A model generated the notes under the pieces. It ran no database searches. It saw nothing but the letters and a program-made list of their open reading frames with translations, and was not told the origin of the DNA. A stretch of 64,000 nucleotides of DNA from Typhlomys cinereus. Taxonomy: Eukaryota; Chordata; Mammalia; Rodentia; Platacanthomyidae. The stretch lies in contig JALPQD010000215.1 of NCBI GenBank assembly GCA_023101885.1, positions 1,798,001-1,862,000 of the forward strand. The letters are read 5' to 3'. Within the stretch, counting starts at the first letter, position 1; every line of letters begins with the position of its first letter. Both the position numbers and the translations under genes were made by a program. Of the stretch, positions 24,263 through 35,405 are shown piece after piece.

Positions 24263-25857
24263 CATCTGAGACAGGCACCCACAGTTCCTGGATATGGGGT
24301 CACTAGGGCTCGAATTCTGCTTGGCACAGCCTCCACAGCTCACGCACCCTTGCGCTCTCATGAAGCGCCACAGAGGAGAGGCCAGCCGGCTGCCTGAGGG
24401 CAGGCTGCACCCGCGCTTCTCTCCTGCGGGGATCTGGACTGGGGGCCCTTTGCCAGCCACCCTGAGCTCCAGACATTCCATCAGTGTGCCCTCCCAGCCC
24501 ACACCTCGGCCAAGGACCCCACTCATGGTTGCATGTGACCTGGGGGCAAGGGGCGGGCGGCCTTGGAGACCAAGGGTCCCACATGTCATGGACGTGTCCC
24601 AGCTCAGCCTTTGGAGCTCCGTGAGATGGGAACGGGGAGGGGGGGCCGGGCGGGGAGGGAATGTAGCGCTTGCTGAGACCAGACATTAAAAGGAGGGGAG
24701 AAGGTAGGCTCTGTAGGCACAGATACCAGGTGGAAGAGCCCCACCCCACCACCTCCAGAGTGTCTCCAAGCTGGTCAACTCCCAGATCCGCGCAGCGGAT
24801 GGGGCCTGGCCTCTTCCCCACAGCTGCCCGAGCTTTGGGTCTGTCTCCTGGACACAGGATTTCAGGACAACAGACTGGCGGAGCCACGTGCTCCCTGGAA
24901 CACGGGCAGGGAGGGGCACAGAGGTTAGCCAGACCCTGCTTCCAACGGACAGAGGGTCCGGGAGGACAGAAGCATGTGGCTGGTGGGATGCTGCGGGAAG
25001 GCTCCCTGGAAGAGCTAGGGCGCTAACAGAGCCCTGGTGGGTGGGGAAGGCCGGTTAGGCGTGTGCTCTGTGCTGAGCTGGAGCATCCGTCCAGCCATGG
25101 GGTCCAGCAGGCATCCATTCTCCAGCAGCAGCGGCGCGCAGGTAAGAGGCCAAGCCCCCCACAGTGCCTGTAGCCAGGAAAGCCCTGCCAGCGGGGGAAG
25201 CCCAGCACAGAAAGTGGGGGGCTTTGCATCCGTCCAACGCCCCTCCCAGCAGAGCGGGCTATGTGGACATACCATAGTCACCCCAGAGACCAGCCAGGCC
25301 CCTTGGCCCAGATTCCCTGCCCCTGCCCCAGTTCTGGACAGTGGCATTGGCCTGGAATCTGGCCCACTTCTCAAGGAGACCTGGAAGTCCCCAAGAGGGT
25401 GCACTGGCCACGCCCACTCCGCCTCCAGCCTCCACTGCATCCTGGACCCACTCCCCCAGCCCCCAGCTCCTCGCAAACTCAGCCCAGTGTGGGGTCCTGC
25501 TTCCCCCACCCAGAAGCCTCAGCCGCTGCTGGCCCCTCTTGCCATCTGGGGGAGCACTGGCACATACGGGACCCCCCCAGGGTCACAGATGTCAGTCGCT
25601 CTGTTTTCAGACCCCGCCCTCACCACCAGCCTTCCCCTATCCCCCACGACCCGGAGCAATTTGGAGCATTCTGCTGTGAAACTCACCGTGGCCCACCTGC
25701 CTGTGCCTCTGTCTCCCCTGGGCTGGGGCTGCAGGACGCCGCCCACCAGTTCACCCCGAGAAGCAGCTCTTGAGATTTCTGTTTCTAGTGCAGGTAACTT
25801 GTGTGCGGTAGGCAGGCGCTTCTCCACTCAGCCACGCCCCCGCTCAGCTCCTGAGAT
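24263..25857. other. Noncoding DNA, nothing recognised
   Basis: Unique GC-rich sequence. The 295-residue open frame at 25037-25924 is proline- and serine-rich, has frames open on the opposite strand and runs into the GA tract, so I treat it as chance. Confidence 0.6.
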
Positions 25858-25967
25858 TCAGAAAGAGGAAGGGGGAGGGAGAGGGGGAGAGGGAGAGGGC
25901 GAGAGATGCAGAGAGAGATGCTGATAGAGAGATGCTGATAGAGAGATGCAGAGAGAGAGGGAGATGC

Positions 25968-26007
<40 letters not shown>

Positions 26008-26008
26008 C
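25858..26008 (+). repeat. GA-rich purine tract of about 150 bp
   Basis: GGGAGA and GAGAGA runs with three GAGATGC-type interruptions and an internal 15-bp repeat (GATAGAGAGATGCTG x2). Near-pure purine on the plus strand with mirror symmetry, so capable of triplex DNA. Probably a length-variable microsatellite. Confidence 0.92.
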
Positions 26009-26141
26009 ACCAGACAAACCTGGACCACAGCGCCTGGAGCCAGTCAGTTCTCTCCTTCCACCACGTCCGCTCCATGGATCTAGCTCAGGTCTCCAGGTTG
26101 GCCCACAGGTGCCTTTGACTGACTCACCAGGACCTAATTAT

Positions 26142-26228
26142 TTAGAATGTGGACCACTTCATAAATTCGCATGCCCTCCTTGGGCAAAGGCCATGCCAGT
26201 TTTGTCTGTATTGGTCCAGTGACAAAGA
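26142..26228 (-). pseudogene. U6 snRNA pseudogene, diverged
   Basis: On the minus strand the sequence follows U6 from about the 3' end to the 5' third. Blocks matching U6 include GGCCATGC (GCATGGCC in sense), TCTGTAT (ATACAGA), a TCCTTGGGCA block (sense GCGCAAGGA) and CTTCATAAATTCGC (sense GCAAATTCGTGAAG). Roughly three quarters of positions agree by eye. The 5' end and promoter are lost and many substitutions are present, so it is an inactive old retrocopy. Confidence 0.75.
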
Positions 26229-26229
26229 C

Positions 26230-27878
26230 AGTGAAATCAGGTGGACACAACTTCGGGTCCTGAGAGACCCAATCCCCACTTGCCCAGAGTCCGGCACTCA
26301 AGGGCAGCCCCTGTTGGGGGGGCGGAGACTGTATGGCCATGGACCCAGGGGACCCAGAGACCCTGTTTTGGAGGACCCCCCCCCCAGCTGACAGAGTCAG
26401 AGCCACGTGCCCTGGGGGTGGTCAAAGGAGTCCAGTGTGACAGGAATGTCCCCGCATAAGCAAAGGCAGGATCTGGGAGCGGACACTCCACTCCTCGGGG
26501 TGGGTGAGATCCCCTGCCAGCCCCTTCCCACCTCCTGGGCCCTGCGCCTCAGCAGGGAGAGCATGATATCATGCACAAGCCCATCATGAGCGCTAATGGC
26601 TCCCGTCAGCGCTGTGGGGGAGGGCACCCAGCCATCCACAGCACCACAAAGCCCAGCCAGTCTCGTTCTGAGCTCCTGGTACACATGGGTGGGTCTGAGG
26701 CAGGACGATGTCCATGGGCTGTCCCCTCCCTCATGACAAAGTCTTGAAACACCCCCCCCCCGTGTCCCCTTCCCCACCCCTCCCTAGACTGGAAGCCCGG
26801 TGGCTCCCTCCTGGCCCTGCCTCGCCTCCTGAGCTGTGTGTCTCCAGGCTGGTGGCTGCTCCTCTCTGGGCCTGACTTCTCTTTGAAACCAAGGCTGGCA
26901 CTTCTTGGCTCCCTTCCTGCTGCCTTCACCCTGCCTCTTCCAGGGAAGCCATCGCTACCCAGGGTCCAGCACCCACCTCCCTGCCCTCCTCTTTCCTCCC
27001 TCCTCCCCCTCAACCTCCTTCCCCTCTTGGGCCTCCAGCTCTGCCCTTCTCCCGCCTCCTCCTGCAGCTTGCCTCTCCTTGTCAATTAGTCTTCTCTGGC
27101 AAGAGGCAGAGAGCCGGCTGGGGCGCCCAGCTGGAAAATTGGGTGTCTCGGGAGCTGCCTGGAATGCTAATGCCCCGCTCTGCCCTCCCGTCTCCCGGAG
27201 ATGTGGCTGGGTGCTGAGGATGACACCCCGGTTCTTCCCACGCACCCCCAAGGGAGCAAGCTCCTCCCACGCCACCTCTGTGCTCCCTGCCTGGAGCCTG
27301 GCTGTCTCCTTTGTGCCAGCAGACCCCCCGTCTTGTGGACCACACTGGGTTGCCTGAAGCCCCTGGGGAGGCCCCTCCGGCCCTGCTCTGTTGCTGGCCC
27401 CACTTGGCGGTCTGTCCATCTTCCCAATTCTGAGCAGACCAGAGCCCATCTGCACACACCTACCTGCTCCTTGGGGGTCCTCGGGTCACCTCCCTTTCAG
27501 CTGACCCCCTCTGCCAGGCTCAAATCCACATCACCAGCCCTCTTGGCCTCACCCCAGGCAGCTCGGCCCCCAAATTCCATCGTAGGGATCCTCAGAACCT
27601 GTCAATGTGGCGGGAATGGGGGGACCCAGGCACGGCCACCAAGCTCAGTGGTTTCTTTTACTCTCTCATAATTCTGTGTCACTTGTTCCCAAGGGGCAGC
27701 AGCCCACGGGCCATCTTCAGGATCTGGCAATGAGCTCACAGTCACCAGCAGGCGGAGGCCACAGGGTCCCAGCAGTGACCCAAGGGACACTCAGCCCCTG
27801 TACCCCCACTGTGCATCAGGCATGTGCTGGGCTCAAGGACACATCCATGCCGATCCTCTTCCCTCACATCCTACAAAC
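26230..27878. other. Noncoding DNA, nothing recognised
   Basis: Unique sequence, pyrimidine-rich between 26970 and 27070. No repeat or exon identified. Confidence 0.6.
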
Positions 27879-28046
27879 AGGACTCAGCCAGTGATGCTGC
27901 CGGCACGAGGCTGCCGGCCACTTGAGTTCCATCCCTGGAGCCTACAAGTAGAGAACCTCCACTCATGGAGACTGACCTCTGACCTCCACACGCTGGGACA
28001 TAGTAGGCATGCACATACACAAGTGCAAAATTATTTTTTAATATGT
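27879..28046 (+). repeat. B3 SINE
   Basis: Forward B3: CACTTGAGTTCCATCCCTGG, GACCTCTGACCTCCACACGC, CATGCACATACACAAGTGCA, then an AT-rich end. The 5' head is diverged. Confidence 0.8.
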
Positions 28047-28401
28047 TTCTAGAGAAATCAGTGCTAGGAAATGAAGCCGTGAGAGGCTAAGTTAAGGATG
28101 GCTGGGCAGAGCAACGTGGAGACGACCCACTGGGCAGGGCAATGCTGAGGCCCGGACGACAGGAAGCCAACATGGAAGAAATGGGGTGTTTTGTTCTCGC
28201 CAGAGGGGGCCATGTGTGCAAAGGTCCCAAGAGTAGAAACCCTGTGGTTGAGTGACAGGTGACCATAGGGGCTGGGGTGGGAAGGGGGCAGGAGACAGGT
28301 ATCCTCTGGCTCATGTCCTCCTCCTTGTGAGCTGCCCGAAGGGGTGTGTGATGCCTTCCAAGCACAAGGAAGAGTCACTGAAGTTTTAAGACAGAAACGT
28401 A

Positions 28402-28603
28402 GGGCTGGGGAGACAGCTCAGGGGTAAAGCCTTTGCCTTGTAAGCAAAAGGACCTGAGTTCAGATCCCATGTAAAAATGTCGGGCAGCCAGCAACTCTGA
28501 CCCTAGAAGGCAGAACCTAGGAAACCCCAGAGCAAAGCATGAGGTAGAGCAGTCCAGGATGATTCCCGTGTTGCCTGGGAGCCTGCAGAGGAACACACAC
28601 ACA
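28402..28603 (+). mobile_element. B2-like SINE
   Basis: Forward copy: GGGCTGGGGAGACAGCTCAG, GGACCTGAGTTCAGATCCCA, body AGGCAGAACCTAGGAAACCC and CAGGATGATTCCCG, ending in short (AC)n. The body matches the reversed copies at 20652 and 31714. Confidence 0.85.
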
Positions 28604-30285
28604 GATGGTGCCTGTTTTGTAGTGCGCCCTGGATCTTACTCTGGGCACCAGGCTATGAATGGGCACAGGCAAGGTGGCAGCAGAGCGGGTGAGCCAGCCC
28701 CTCACCCCCATGTCCCCGCAGGTCCTCTGCGTTCTGCTCTCCACTGCCACACCTCCGGCATCCACTTGGGAATGGCCGCCATTCCTCCTCGGCTCTGACA
28801 CTGACCCAGTGGGTCCTTGGAGAGTCGGGAAGGGGAGAAAGCAAAGGCCCCCCCCCAGGTCTGATCCTACAGTGGTACAGTCCATATGAGGATTAGCTTC
28901 AGACTGCTTGTGTTTCAGAGAATGGGAGGCGGGGAGAAAGCATGTCATGGCACATGGGCCCCCAACTTTCACTACTGGCTTTTTCCTTCCACCTGTGGGT
29001 TTCCGGGCATCGAGCTCAGGTCGCCCGGTTTGTGCGCAGTCACCTCACCCCGAGCCCTCTCGCTGGTCCTCGGTTGGTTTTTCCATCTGCACCTTATGAA
29101 CAGTGCGCACACTTCTTGTGCGTGGGTCCTTCACAAAAGCCTCTCTTCTGTCCTCTGCCAGGCGTCACCCAGACCCAGGAAAGCGCACGGCGCTGTGGGC
29201 AAGGGGAAGGTCAAAGGGCAGGATGGGAAGTATTTGCAACACATCCATCATGTGAAATCAGTGAGGGGGGAGAAAGGTGACCGGACCAAAAGTAAGCGCA
29301 TGCTCAGAAGGCCACAGGCAAATGTTCAGCTCAGTTATCACCAGAAGGACGGTGGGCAGGATGACCTGTTCTGGATGGCGGTGGGTAGTGGGGGGACTTC
29401 CATCAGACCACGAACCCTGGGACTTCTTCCCATTGTGCCCCACAGGAAGGAGTGTGCGTGCACATTTGTGCCCAAACAAAAGCTGTGACCTGGGCTCCAG
29501 CCAGCTTCATGCCCCGTAGCAGCAGCTCACTGGTCCATCCGTGGAGAACGGAGCCCTGAGAATGAGCCAACCCCAGCCCATCGCAGCACAAACGGCTCTC
29601 GCAGTCACTGGCACAAAGGAGGCAGAGCTAGGAGGGTCGGGCGACATCAGTGCGTGAGGTGTGTGCGCTTCTCAAAACAGATTGGAGAACGGGCTGCGGG
29701 GTGGCCACTCCCCAGCCCCTGACCAGGAGTCTGCCCTCCTGGACAGACGTGCGTCCCTCACATCTGTTCCTCATGCATTTTGTGGGCGTGGCGACACCAC
29801 CTCCTTGCTCCCCGGGCTTTCTGCGTTTAGACGCATAGGCCTTGCTTAACCTGACCTTCTATTACTTTTGGAAATCAAATTCCAAAAAATGCAAACGTTG
29901 CAGAAGAATTTAGAGCGAAATAATGGCTCCTTGCCCCCCACGTGCCCTGGCGTGTGACCTCTTACAGCTTGCGGTTGGCTTGCATGCGTATTTGCTTTAG
30001 AAGGAGTCCTTTGGGGTTTGGTTGACACCCGGTTTCGCGTGCCCTTGGCTGACTGTGAACTTGCTAGGTTATCAGGAATGGTCCTGAATCCGGCCTCTTC
30101 CTCAACTTGCACAAAGCGCTGGGGTTGTGAGCCTGCGTTATCTCACCCAACTGAGAAAGGGTCATACGTAGTTCAGGCTTAACTCACCATCCTCCTGCGC
30201 AGCACTCCGTGTGTGCAGAGATTCTAGGCTTTTCATAATGTCTTCTATACAACTTAGCATTTTTTTTTGCGTATTTAAACACAGG
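28604..30285. other. Noncoding DNA, nothing recognised
   Basis: Unique sequence. The 200-residue open frame at 28886-29488 shows no recognised domain and I do not call it a gene. Confidence 0.55.
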
Positions 30286-30286
30286 G

Positions 30287-30352
30287 CCCAGTCAGGGGTG
30301 CTGCGTGCACCTAGTGTGAGCAAGATCCTGGATTCCATCCCCAGTGGGCCAG
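30287..30352 (+). repeat. ID SINE fragment
   Basis: GGCCCAGTCAGGGGTGCTGC, CTAGTGTGAGCAAGATCCTG, GATTCCATCCCCAGT: a diverged ID element with B-box remnant. Confidence 0.65.
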
Positions 30353-30770
30353 TTAGATACAGGTGTCAACATGACAAGTTAGGACTGAGCTTTTGGGCGC
30401 ATCCATGAGGAATTACCTAAGTAGTTAAAGCAACCTGCGGAGCTTGTCTGGCTGACGTAGGAAGATCCAGCCCACAATCGGTGGGACTATTCCCTGAGCG
30501 GCTGGGTAAGATGGAGAGAGTTGGTTCAGTACTTTGGCACACTTTGGCACGCTTCGGCACACAGGCATACGGGCAAGTGAGAAAGCATGTTCCACTCTCA
30601 GCCCTTTCTGCAGATGTGATACATCTGGGTCTCTTGGCTCCTGGTGTTGCTGTGAATTCTCCTGCTGTGCTGATAACTGTCACCCAGCACCGTAAGACTA
30701 AAACCCCATGTTCCCCAGAGTTGTTTCAATCATTTGGTCATCAACACGAGGAATACTGCAGCACCCAGAC
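30345..30770 (+). mobile_element. LTR-like element, diverged
   Basis: GATACAGGTGTCAACATGAC near the start, then GGAAGATCCAGCCCACAATC and GTGGGACTATTCCCTGAG, and GGTCATCAACACGAGGAATA near the end. All are words shared with the family at 7080 and 22111. The boundaries are approximate. Confidence 0.5.
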
Positions 30771-30785
30771 AGACAGACAGACTGT

Positions 30786-30786
30786 G

Positions 30787-30847
<61 letters not shown>
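30786..30847 (+). repeat. Pure (CA)n microsatellite
   Basis: About 30 uninterrupted CA units between two LTR-like segments, probably highly polymorphic. Confidence 0.95.
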
Positions 30848-30849
<2 letters not shown>

Positions 30850-30884
30850 TGCACGCACATGCGCACATGAGAGTCTCCCACACC

Positions 30885-30990
30885 ACACTGAGATGTTGGT
30901 ATCTTTCACTGATGTGGGAAGGTCCAGCCCATGGTTGTGGGACCATTCCCTGGGGAGGTGGACAAGATGTGGGGTTTACCACACAGGGTG
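30885..30990 (+). mobile_element. Second LTR-like fragment
   Basis: GATGTGGGAAGGTCCAGCCC, GTTGTGGGACCATTCCCTGG repeats the middle of the element at 30345-30770 (30450-30525). It is therefore a second partial copy or a duplication across the CA tract. Confidence 0.45.
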
Positions 30991-31701
30991 CGGTGCTGAG
31001 CTCAATCCCATCCTCAACCCCATGGGATACCCAGTATGCTCTTCCACCCTCAGTGACAGCCCAAAGCCCTACCAAATGCAGGACTACAGCCCCCATGGGC
31101 CCCGGGCGCACTCACCTTTCAGGAATCCTCCTCTCTATCCGAAGTTCCACTTCTAGAGAACATCTGCTTCTGTATTTCTTAGCCCAGCATTCATTTGCTG
31201 CCAGGAGGGCAACTACCCCCAGCTGAAAACATTTGTGGTCTCTTGCCGCAGGTGCTTTTGGGAAGACAGAAGAATCCTGCCTCACGTGGGCTCCTGCAGC
31301 CACAGAATGGACTCCTGATCTGCCTGTCCTCTGTGGTGGGCATCCAGCATGACTTCTGTGGTCGTCCTGGAGGATGCTACAGGGGGAGGGGCACACCTGT
31401 TGCTCTGGGGGCTCTGGAATCATAGCCTGCTCCCCAGAAAGGGCTCAGGCACTGAACACTTAGCTGCCTGTCCAAGACCCTCCCCACTGAGGGTGTTCTG
31501 AGACTTCCACTCCCCAGATTCGAACCCGCTGAAGTATCCATGGCTTTGCTGCAGGGACCCCCCAGGGTCTGTGGGCAAGTGACACCAAGCAGACATTCTC
31601 ACGGGTGACTAAAAAAGTGGAGTGCTTACCCACCCCCAAGACTTCGAGCCACCAGGTAGAAATGCCCGGCTGAAGGATACGCTGGCAAGCCTAGCATACA
31701 A

Positions 31702-32008
31702 CATTAACATCTTCTTTTTTGTTTGCGTGTGTGTGTGCGTGCATGCGTGTGTGTGTGCATGCGTGTGTGTGTGTGTGTGTGTGTGTGCGTGCACGCGCGC
31801 GCCTGTGGCCCAAGGGTGACATCAGGAATCATCCTGATTGCTTTGCTTAGGGGTTTCCCAGGCTCTGCCTTCCAAGGCTGAATTACACAGGCTGCTGCCA
31901 TTTCTGCCTGGCATTTTTTACCTGGGATCTGGGACCTGAACTCAGGTCCTGCTTGCAAGGCAAAGGCCTTAACCCCGAGCCATCTCCCCAGCCCAGCGTT
32001 AGCATTTA
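31702..32008 (-). mobile_element. B2-like SINE, reverse, expanded GT tail
   Basis: Reversed copy (about 31714-31996): (GT)n, GGGTGACATCAGGAATCATC, CCCAGGCTCTGCCTTCC, GGGATCTGGGACCTGAACTC, CCATCTCCCCAGCCC. The flanks CATTAACATCTT (31702-31713) and CGTTAGCATTTA (31997-32008) form an imperfect TSD. Confidence 0.85.
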
Positions 32009-32340
32009 GAGAGCCGGAGCTCTCTACTTGTCACCATCCTGACGCACAGGGGACCACGTTCCAGCTATGCCCGCGCGGGCAGAGCTGTGAGCAATGGAAG
32101 TGACAGGCGTGGCAGCGGGCCACGGGCCGGCTCTGCACTAAGGGCTTTCACAGTCACTCCGGGGGCTTACCTTTTTCACTTCCGGAAACAGAGGCATGGG
32201 GGCGGGGGTGGGGGCTTCACGCATCAACCAAGTTTCCAAGTCCAGGGCAGAGGTCTGACCAGGTGGGGTATTGATCACAGAGCCACACCATCTCCGTAGA
32301 GAGTATCTTTTAATGGTTGCTGATTCCATCGGAGGCAGCA

Positions 32341-32516
32341 GTTAGGCCAGCAGGACGGCTCACAGGGACAAGGAGCCTGCGTCCAACCTGGTGGCCTGAG
32401 TTCAATCCCAGGGATCCACATGATGGAAGGAGGTAAAGACTTCCAACAGTTGACTGGATGTCTCTGGCCATCACCCATGAGCACTTGGCTTATTTCTGTC
32501 TCTCATTAAAAAAAAA
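32341..32516 (+). repeat. B3 SINE
   Basis: GGACGGCTCACAGGGACAAG, GGCCTGAGTTCAATCCCAGG, GATCCACATGATGGAAGGAG, then a short A9-like tail. Confidence 0.75.
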
Positions 32517-32752
32517 GAGGGCTATGGAGTAACTTTTGCAGGTGAAGCCTTTACTTTTCAAGCAAAAGGACCCGATTTCAGATCCTCAACTGTCAAGTTG
32601 ACATCTGTGCCCAACTGTGACAGCCTCTACTTGTGTCCTCTCATACAAACACCTGCACACACTTATACCCTCAATCTAGGCACACATACACACACACACA
32701 TATACACGCAAAACAAAAAATGAAAAAAATTGAATTAAAAAAATAAAAATCA
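32517..32752 (+). mobile_element. B2-like SINE, diverged
   Basis: GGGCTATGGAGTAACTTTTG, AAGCCTTTACTTTTCAAGC, GGACCCGATTTCAGATCC give the head. The body differs (a CAACTGTCAAGTTGACATCT segment also seen near 23235), followed by CA-rich and A-rich tails. Probably inserted into the A tail of the preceding B3. Confidence 0.6.
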
Positions 32753-32799
32753 ACAGTTGGTGGTCTTATTATTTATTCATTTTATTTATCTTGTGTGAA

Positions 32800-32895
32800 C
32801 ATGCATGTGTGCATGTGTGCAGTGCGCATGTGAGTGTGTATGTGTGCATGTGTGTGTGAGTATGTGTGCGTGCACGTGCACATATGTGCATAAAG
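32800..32895 (+). repeat. Imperfect TG-rich microsatellite
   Basis: Repeated GTGTGCATG and GTGTGAGTATG words. Confidence 0.85.
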
Positions 32896-32944
32896 ACCAA
32901 AGTCCATGTCTGGTGTCTTCATTTATCCCTCTCCACCATTTTTT

Positions 32945-33170
32945 GAAGACAGGGTCTTCTGTTGAACTTGGAACTCACCAACTCAGCTAAGGAGTGGCTA
33001 ACCAGGGAGCCCCTGAGAGGCTCCCGTCTCTGCTCCACCCCAGCGTTGAGACCACAGACACACACGAGCGCATCCAGCTTTCCCTGTGGGTGCTGCGATC
33101 TGAACTCAGGCCCCCATGTTTGGGCAGCAAATATTTTATGCACCAGGCCATCACCCCCACCCCATAGTCT
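32945..33170 (-). repeat. B4 SINE, reverse orientation
   Basis: GACAGGGTCTTCTGTTGAAC, CTTGGAACTCACCAACTCAG, CCCAGCGTTGAGACCACAGA, GGGTGCTGCGATCTGAACTC, ending with a diverged reversed ID head. This is the B1-plus-ID order of B4. Confidence 0.75.
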
Positions 33171-33247
33171 CCTTTTGAAACTCGGTTGTTGTTCAGAAAA
33201 ATCAGGATGATACAGAGACACAGATCCCCCGTGCCTGAACCAAAAGG

Positions 33248-33600
33248 TGCGGTGATCCTTAATCTTCATTGCCAGTTTCACAGAATTTCAAGTCACCATG
33301 GAAACAAACCTCTCAGCATCTCTGTGAGGGAGTTTCTATATTAAGTTTATTGGGGTGGGAAGCACCATTCCAAGGCCTAGGGTCCCAGCCAAACACAAAG
33401 GAGAAACTGAGCGCAACATCTGGGCTCATCATTCTCTGCTTCCTGACTACAACTGCCACGCGGTCAGCTGCCGCCGTGTCTTCCCAACAGTGGTGGACCA
33501 TGTCCTTTCAAACCATCAGCCAAATAAATCCTTCCTCCCTCATGTGACTCTCTGTGGAGTATTTTGGTCACTTTGATGAGAAAAGTAACTACTGCAGAAA
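33248..33600 (+). mobile_element. LTR-like element, near full length
   Basis: GGTGATCCTTAATCTTCATT at the start, CATCTCTGTGAGGGAG, GGTGGGAAGCACCATTCC, CTGCTTCCTGACTACAACTG, GCCAAATAAATCCTTCCTCC (LTR-type polyadenylation region), then TTGGTCACTTTGATGAGAAA and AGTAACTACTGCA. This is the best conserved copy of the family. Confidence 0.65.
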
Positions 33601-34684
33601 ATTAGTTTGAGGCATAGTACTGCATCTGGGATAAAATACTGCACGCCATGTGGAACTCTGGGCTCGCAATAGTCTTTCAGCTCTGTGAGCAGAGTGTAGT
33701 GGTCTATCCCAGTGGAGCTTAGAAAACATACTGACAGAAAGGAGGAATGAAGACCCAGCTCAAAAAGTTTCAGAGGGAGAGTAAAGACTCAACCAGGAAC
33801 TGGGCCAGGGACTATTCATGGGATAGATGGGCAAAGAACTGGCTTCATTCCGCATGTGGACTGAGAACTTGTGTGATAATTGAATTTAACTGTAATGGAC
33901 TGATTTGTTTGGTAGAGGAAATTCAAGGCTGGAGAGCCCTGGGGATGTGGCCATGGCCAGATCACTGCTCATTGTTCTCATCCAGATCCACAGGCAGAGA
34001 AGCAACAAGTGTGGAACAGAGAGACAAGAAAACATGTGAGGTTCGTCAAAGAAAGGTGTGAGCAAATTCAAAGTTTCCGATAAGGAGTGCAGACAAGAAA
34101 CTATCTGCAAGTGTTCAAGAGAAACCTGGCACTCTGTACCAAGACAGCAAGGGAGCTGTTCCCCTCTCTGACCACCCCACACCCCCACCATGGAAGGTTC
34201 TATCTCAGGAAAATGTAAATTCATTTGATACAGTTTAAGCAGGGAAAGCCACGCAAGGGATTTCCTACTCCAAAACAATCCCCTGGGAGAGTGTGTCCAG
34301 GATCAGAACACAAGATCAATACAACCGTGGAACAGGTAACCCCCAAGTAGCACTTGGCAGTGCTATTCACGTGGCATTGGTCTTGCAGGTGTGAAAGACA
34401 CAGGACTGAGGAGTCGCGGAGTCTTGCACCCATGGCTCCAGGAGTCACCGAGGTGGGTAACATGTGGCACTACCGGTGTCTGCAAAAAGGGCTCCGAGGC
34501 CAGGGCACGCAGCCAGGGCACGCAGCTGTGGCGGTGAAATGGAGATGCCAGAGCCTCACAACGTCTGCTGAGGAAAGCTGTGCGTGGAGTTGGGGCCGGC
34601 GAAGAGAAAGGTCGTGAGTACTGGAAGCAGCAGAGCGGAGGGGCAGAACCGCCCAAGTCCTTCGAAGCCCCGATGGCTACACCA
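33601..34684. other. Unclassified sequence after the LTR-like element
   Basis: AT-balanced sequence unlike the GC-rich surroundings (for example 33747-34130). It may be internal or 3' retroelement sequence belonging to the preceding element, but I see no protein domain. No exon recognised. Confidence 0.35.
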
Positions 34685-34774
34685 CGAGCTGCAGGTGCCG
34701 GGCACGAGGTGCAGAAGCCAAGTACGAGCTGCAGAGGTCGGGCATCAGCGGCAGGGGCCGGGCACGAGCTGTAG
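34685..34774 (+). repeat. 20-bp tandem repeat, about 4.5 copies
   Basis: Units such as CGAGCTGCAGGTGCCGGGCA, CGAGGTGCAGAAGCCAAGTA, CGAGCTGCAGAGGTCGGGCA, diverged from each other. Confidence 0.85.
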
Positions 34775-35064
34775 GGTTTGGTGTTTGCTTTATTTATTGC
34801 TGATCATTCTTTGCTATGGCCGCCTTCTTCCCTTTTGAAATAGGAAGGTTTTTGCAGTGCCTTCACGTATTGAAATGGATGTAAGTCAGTTTTGTTTCAA
34901 AAAGAGTTCACAGTCCGGAGATTACCTCGTCTCAGACAAGACAAGATTTCGAACTTTGAGCTGTGGAAAACGGTGGGGACCTCAGAAGCTTGACTAGATG
35001 CACTTTGCATTATGAGAGGGTGGTGAGCCGACGGGCACAAGGCGTGGTAGGCTGTCAGGTTGAC

Positions 35065-35405
35065 TAGAGGTGGATGTCGCCCTTATTAAGAGACTACGAT
35101 TTCACACAAACGGCTTAAGGGAGAAAAGGGCACTATTTGGCTTATGGTTCCAAGCAGGTTCTAGTCCATTTATAGCCGAAGACATGGCTGGAGGCCAAAA
35201 CAGGAGGCCGGTTCGGGTCACTGCAGCCATCAGGAGGCAGAGGAAGCGGGGCTGGGCTGTCCGACCTCCAGACGCGCCCCCTGAGATATGCTTTCCTCCA
35301 GCAAGGCCCCCCAAGGTGCCACCACCTTCCCAAACATTAACACAGCTAAGGATGCAAACACAGGAGCCTGTGGGGACAACTCACATCCAAACCAGGACAG
35401 TGGGC
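35065..35405 (-). mobile_element. LTR-like element, reverse orientation
   Basis: TTAAGGGAGAAAAGGGCACT, TTGGCTTATGGTTCCAAGC, CAAGGTGCCACCACCTTCCC, CAGGAGCCTGTGGGGACAAC: the reversed 3' half and 5' end of a MaLR/ERVL-type LTR. It abuts an element in the opposite orientation. Confidence 0.5.

Noticed and set aside
25037..25924. 295-residue plus-strand open frame
   Set aside because: Low-complexity proline/serine content, opposite strand also open, runs into the GA microsatellite, and no domain or splice context.
28886..29488. 200-residue plus-strand open frame, considered as a retrocopy
   Set aside because: No family resemblance that I can recognise, no poly-A tail or TSD, and mixed composition along its length.
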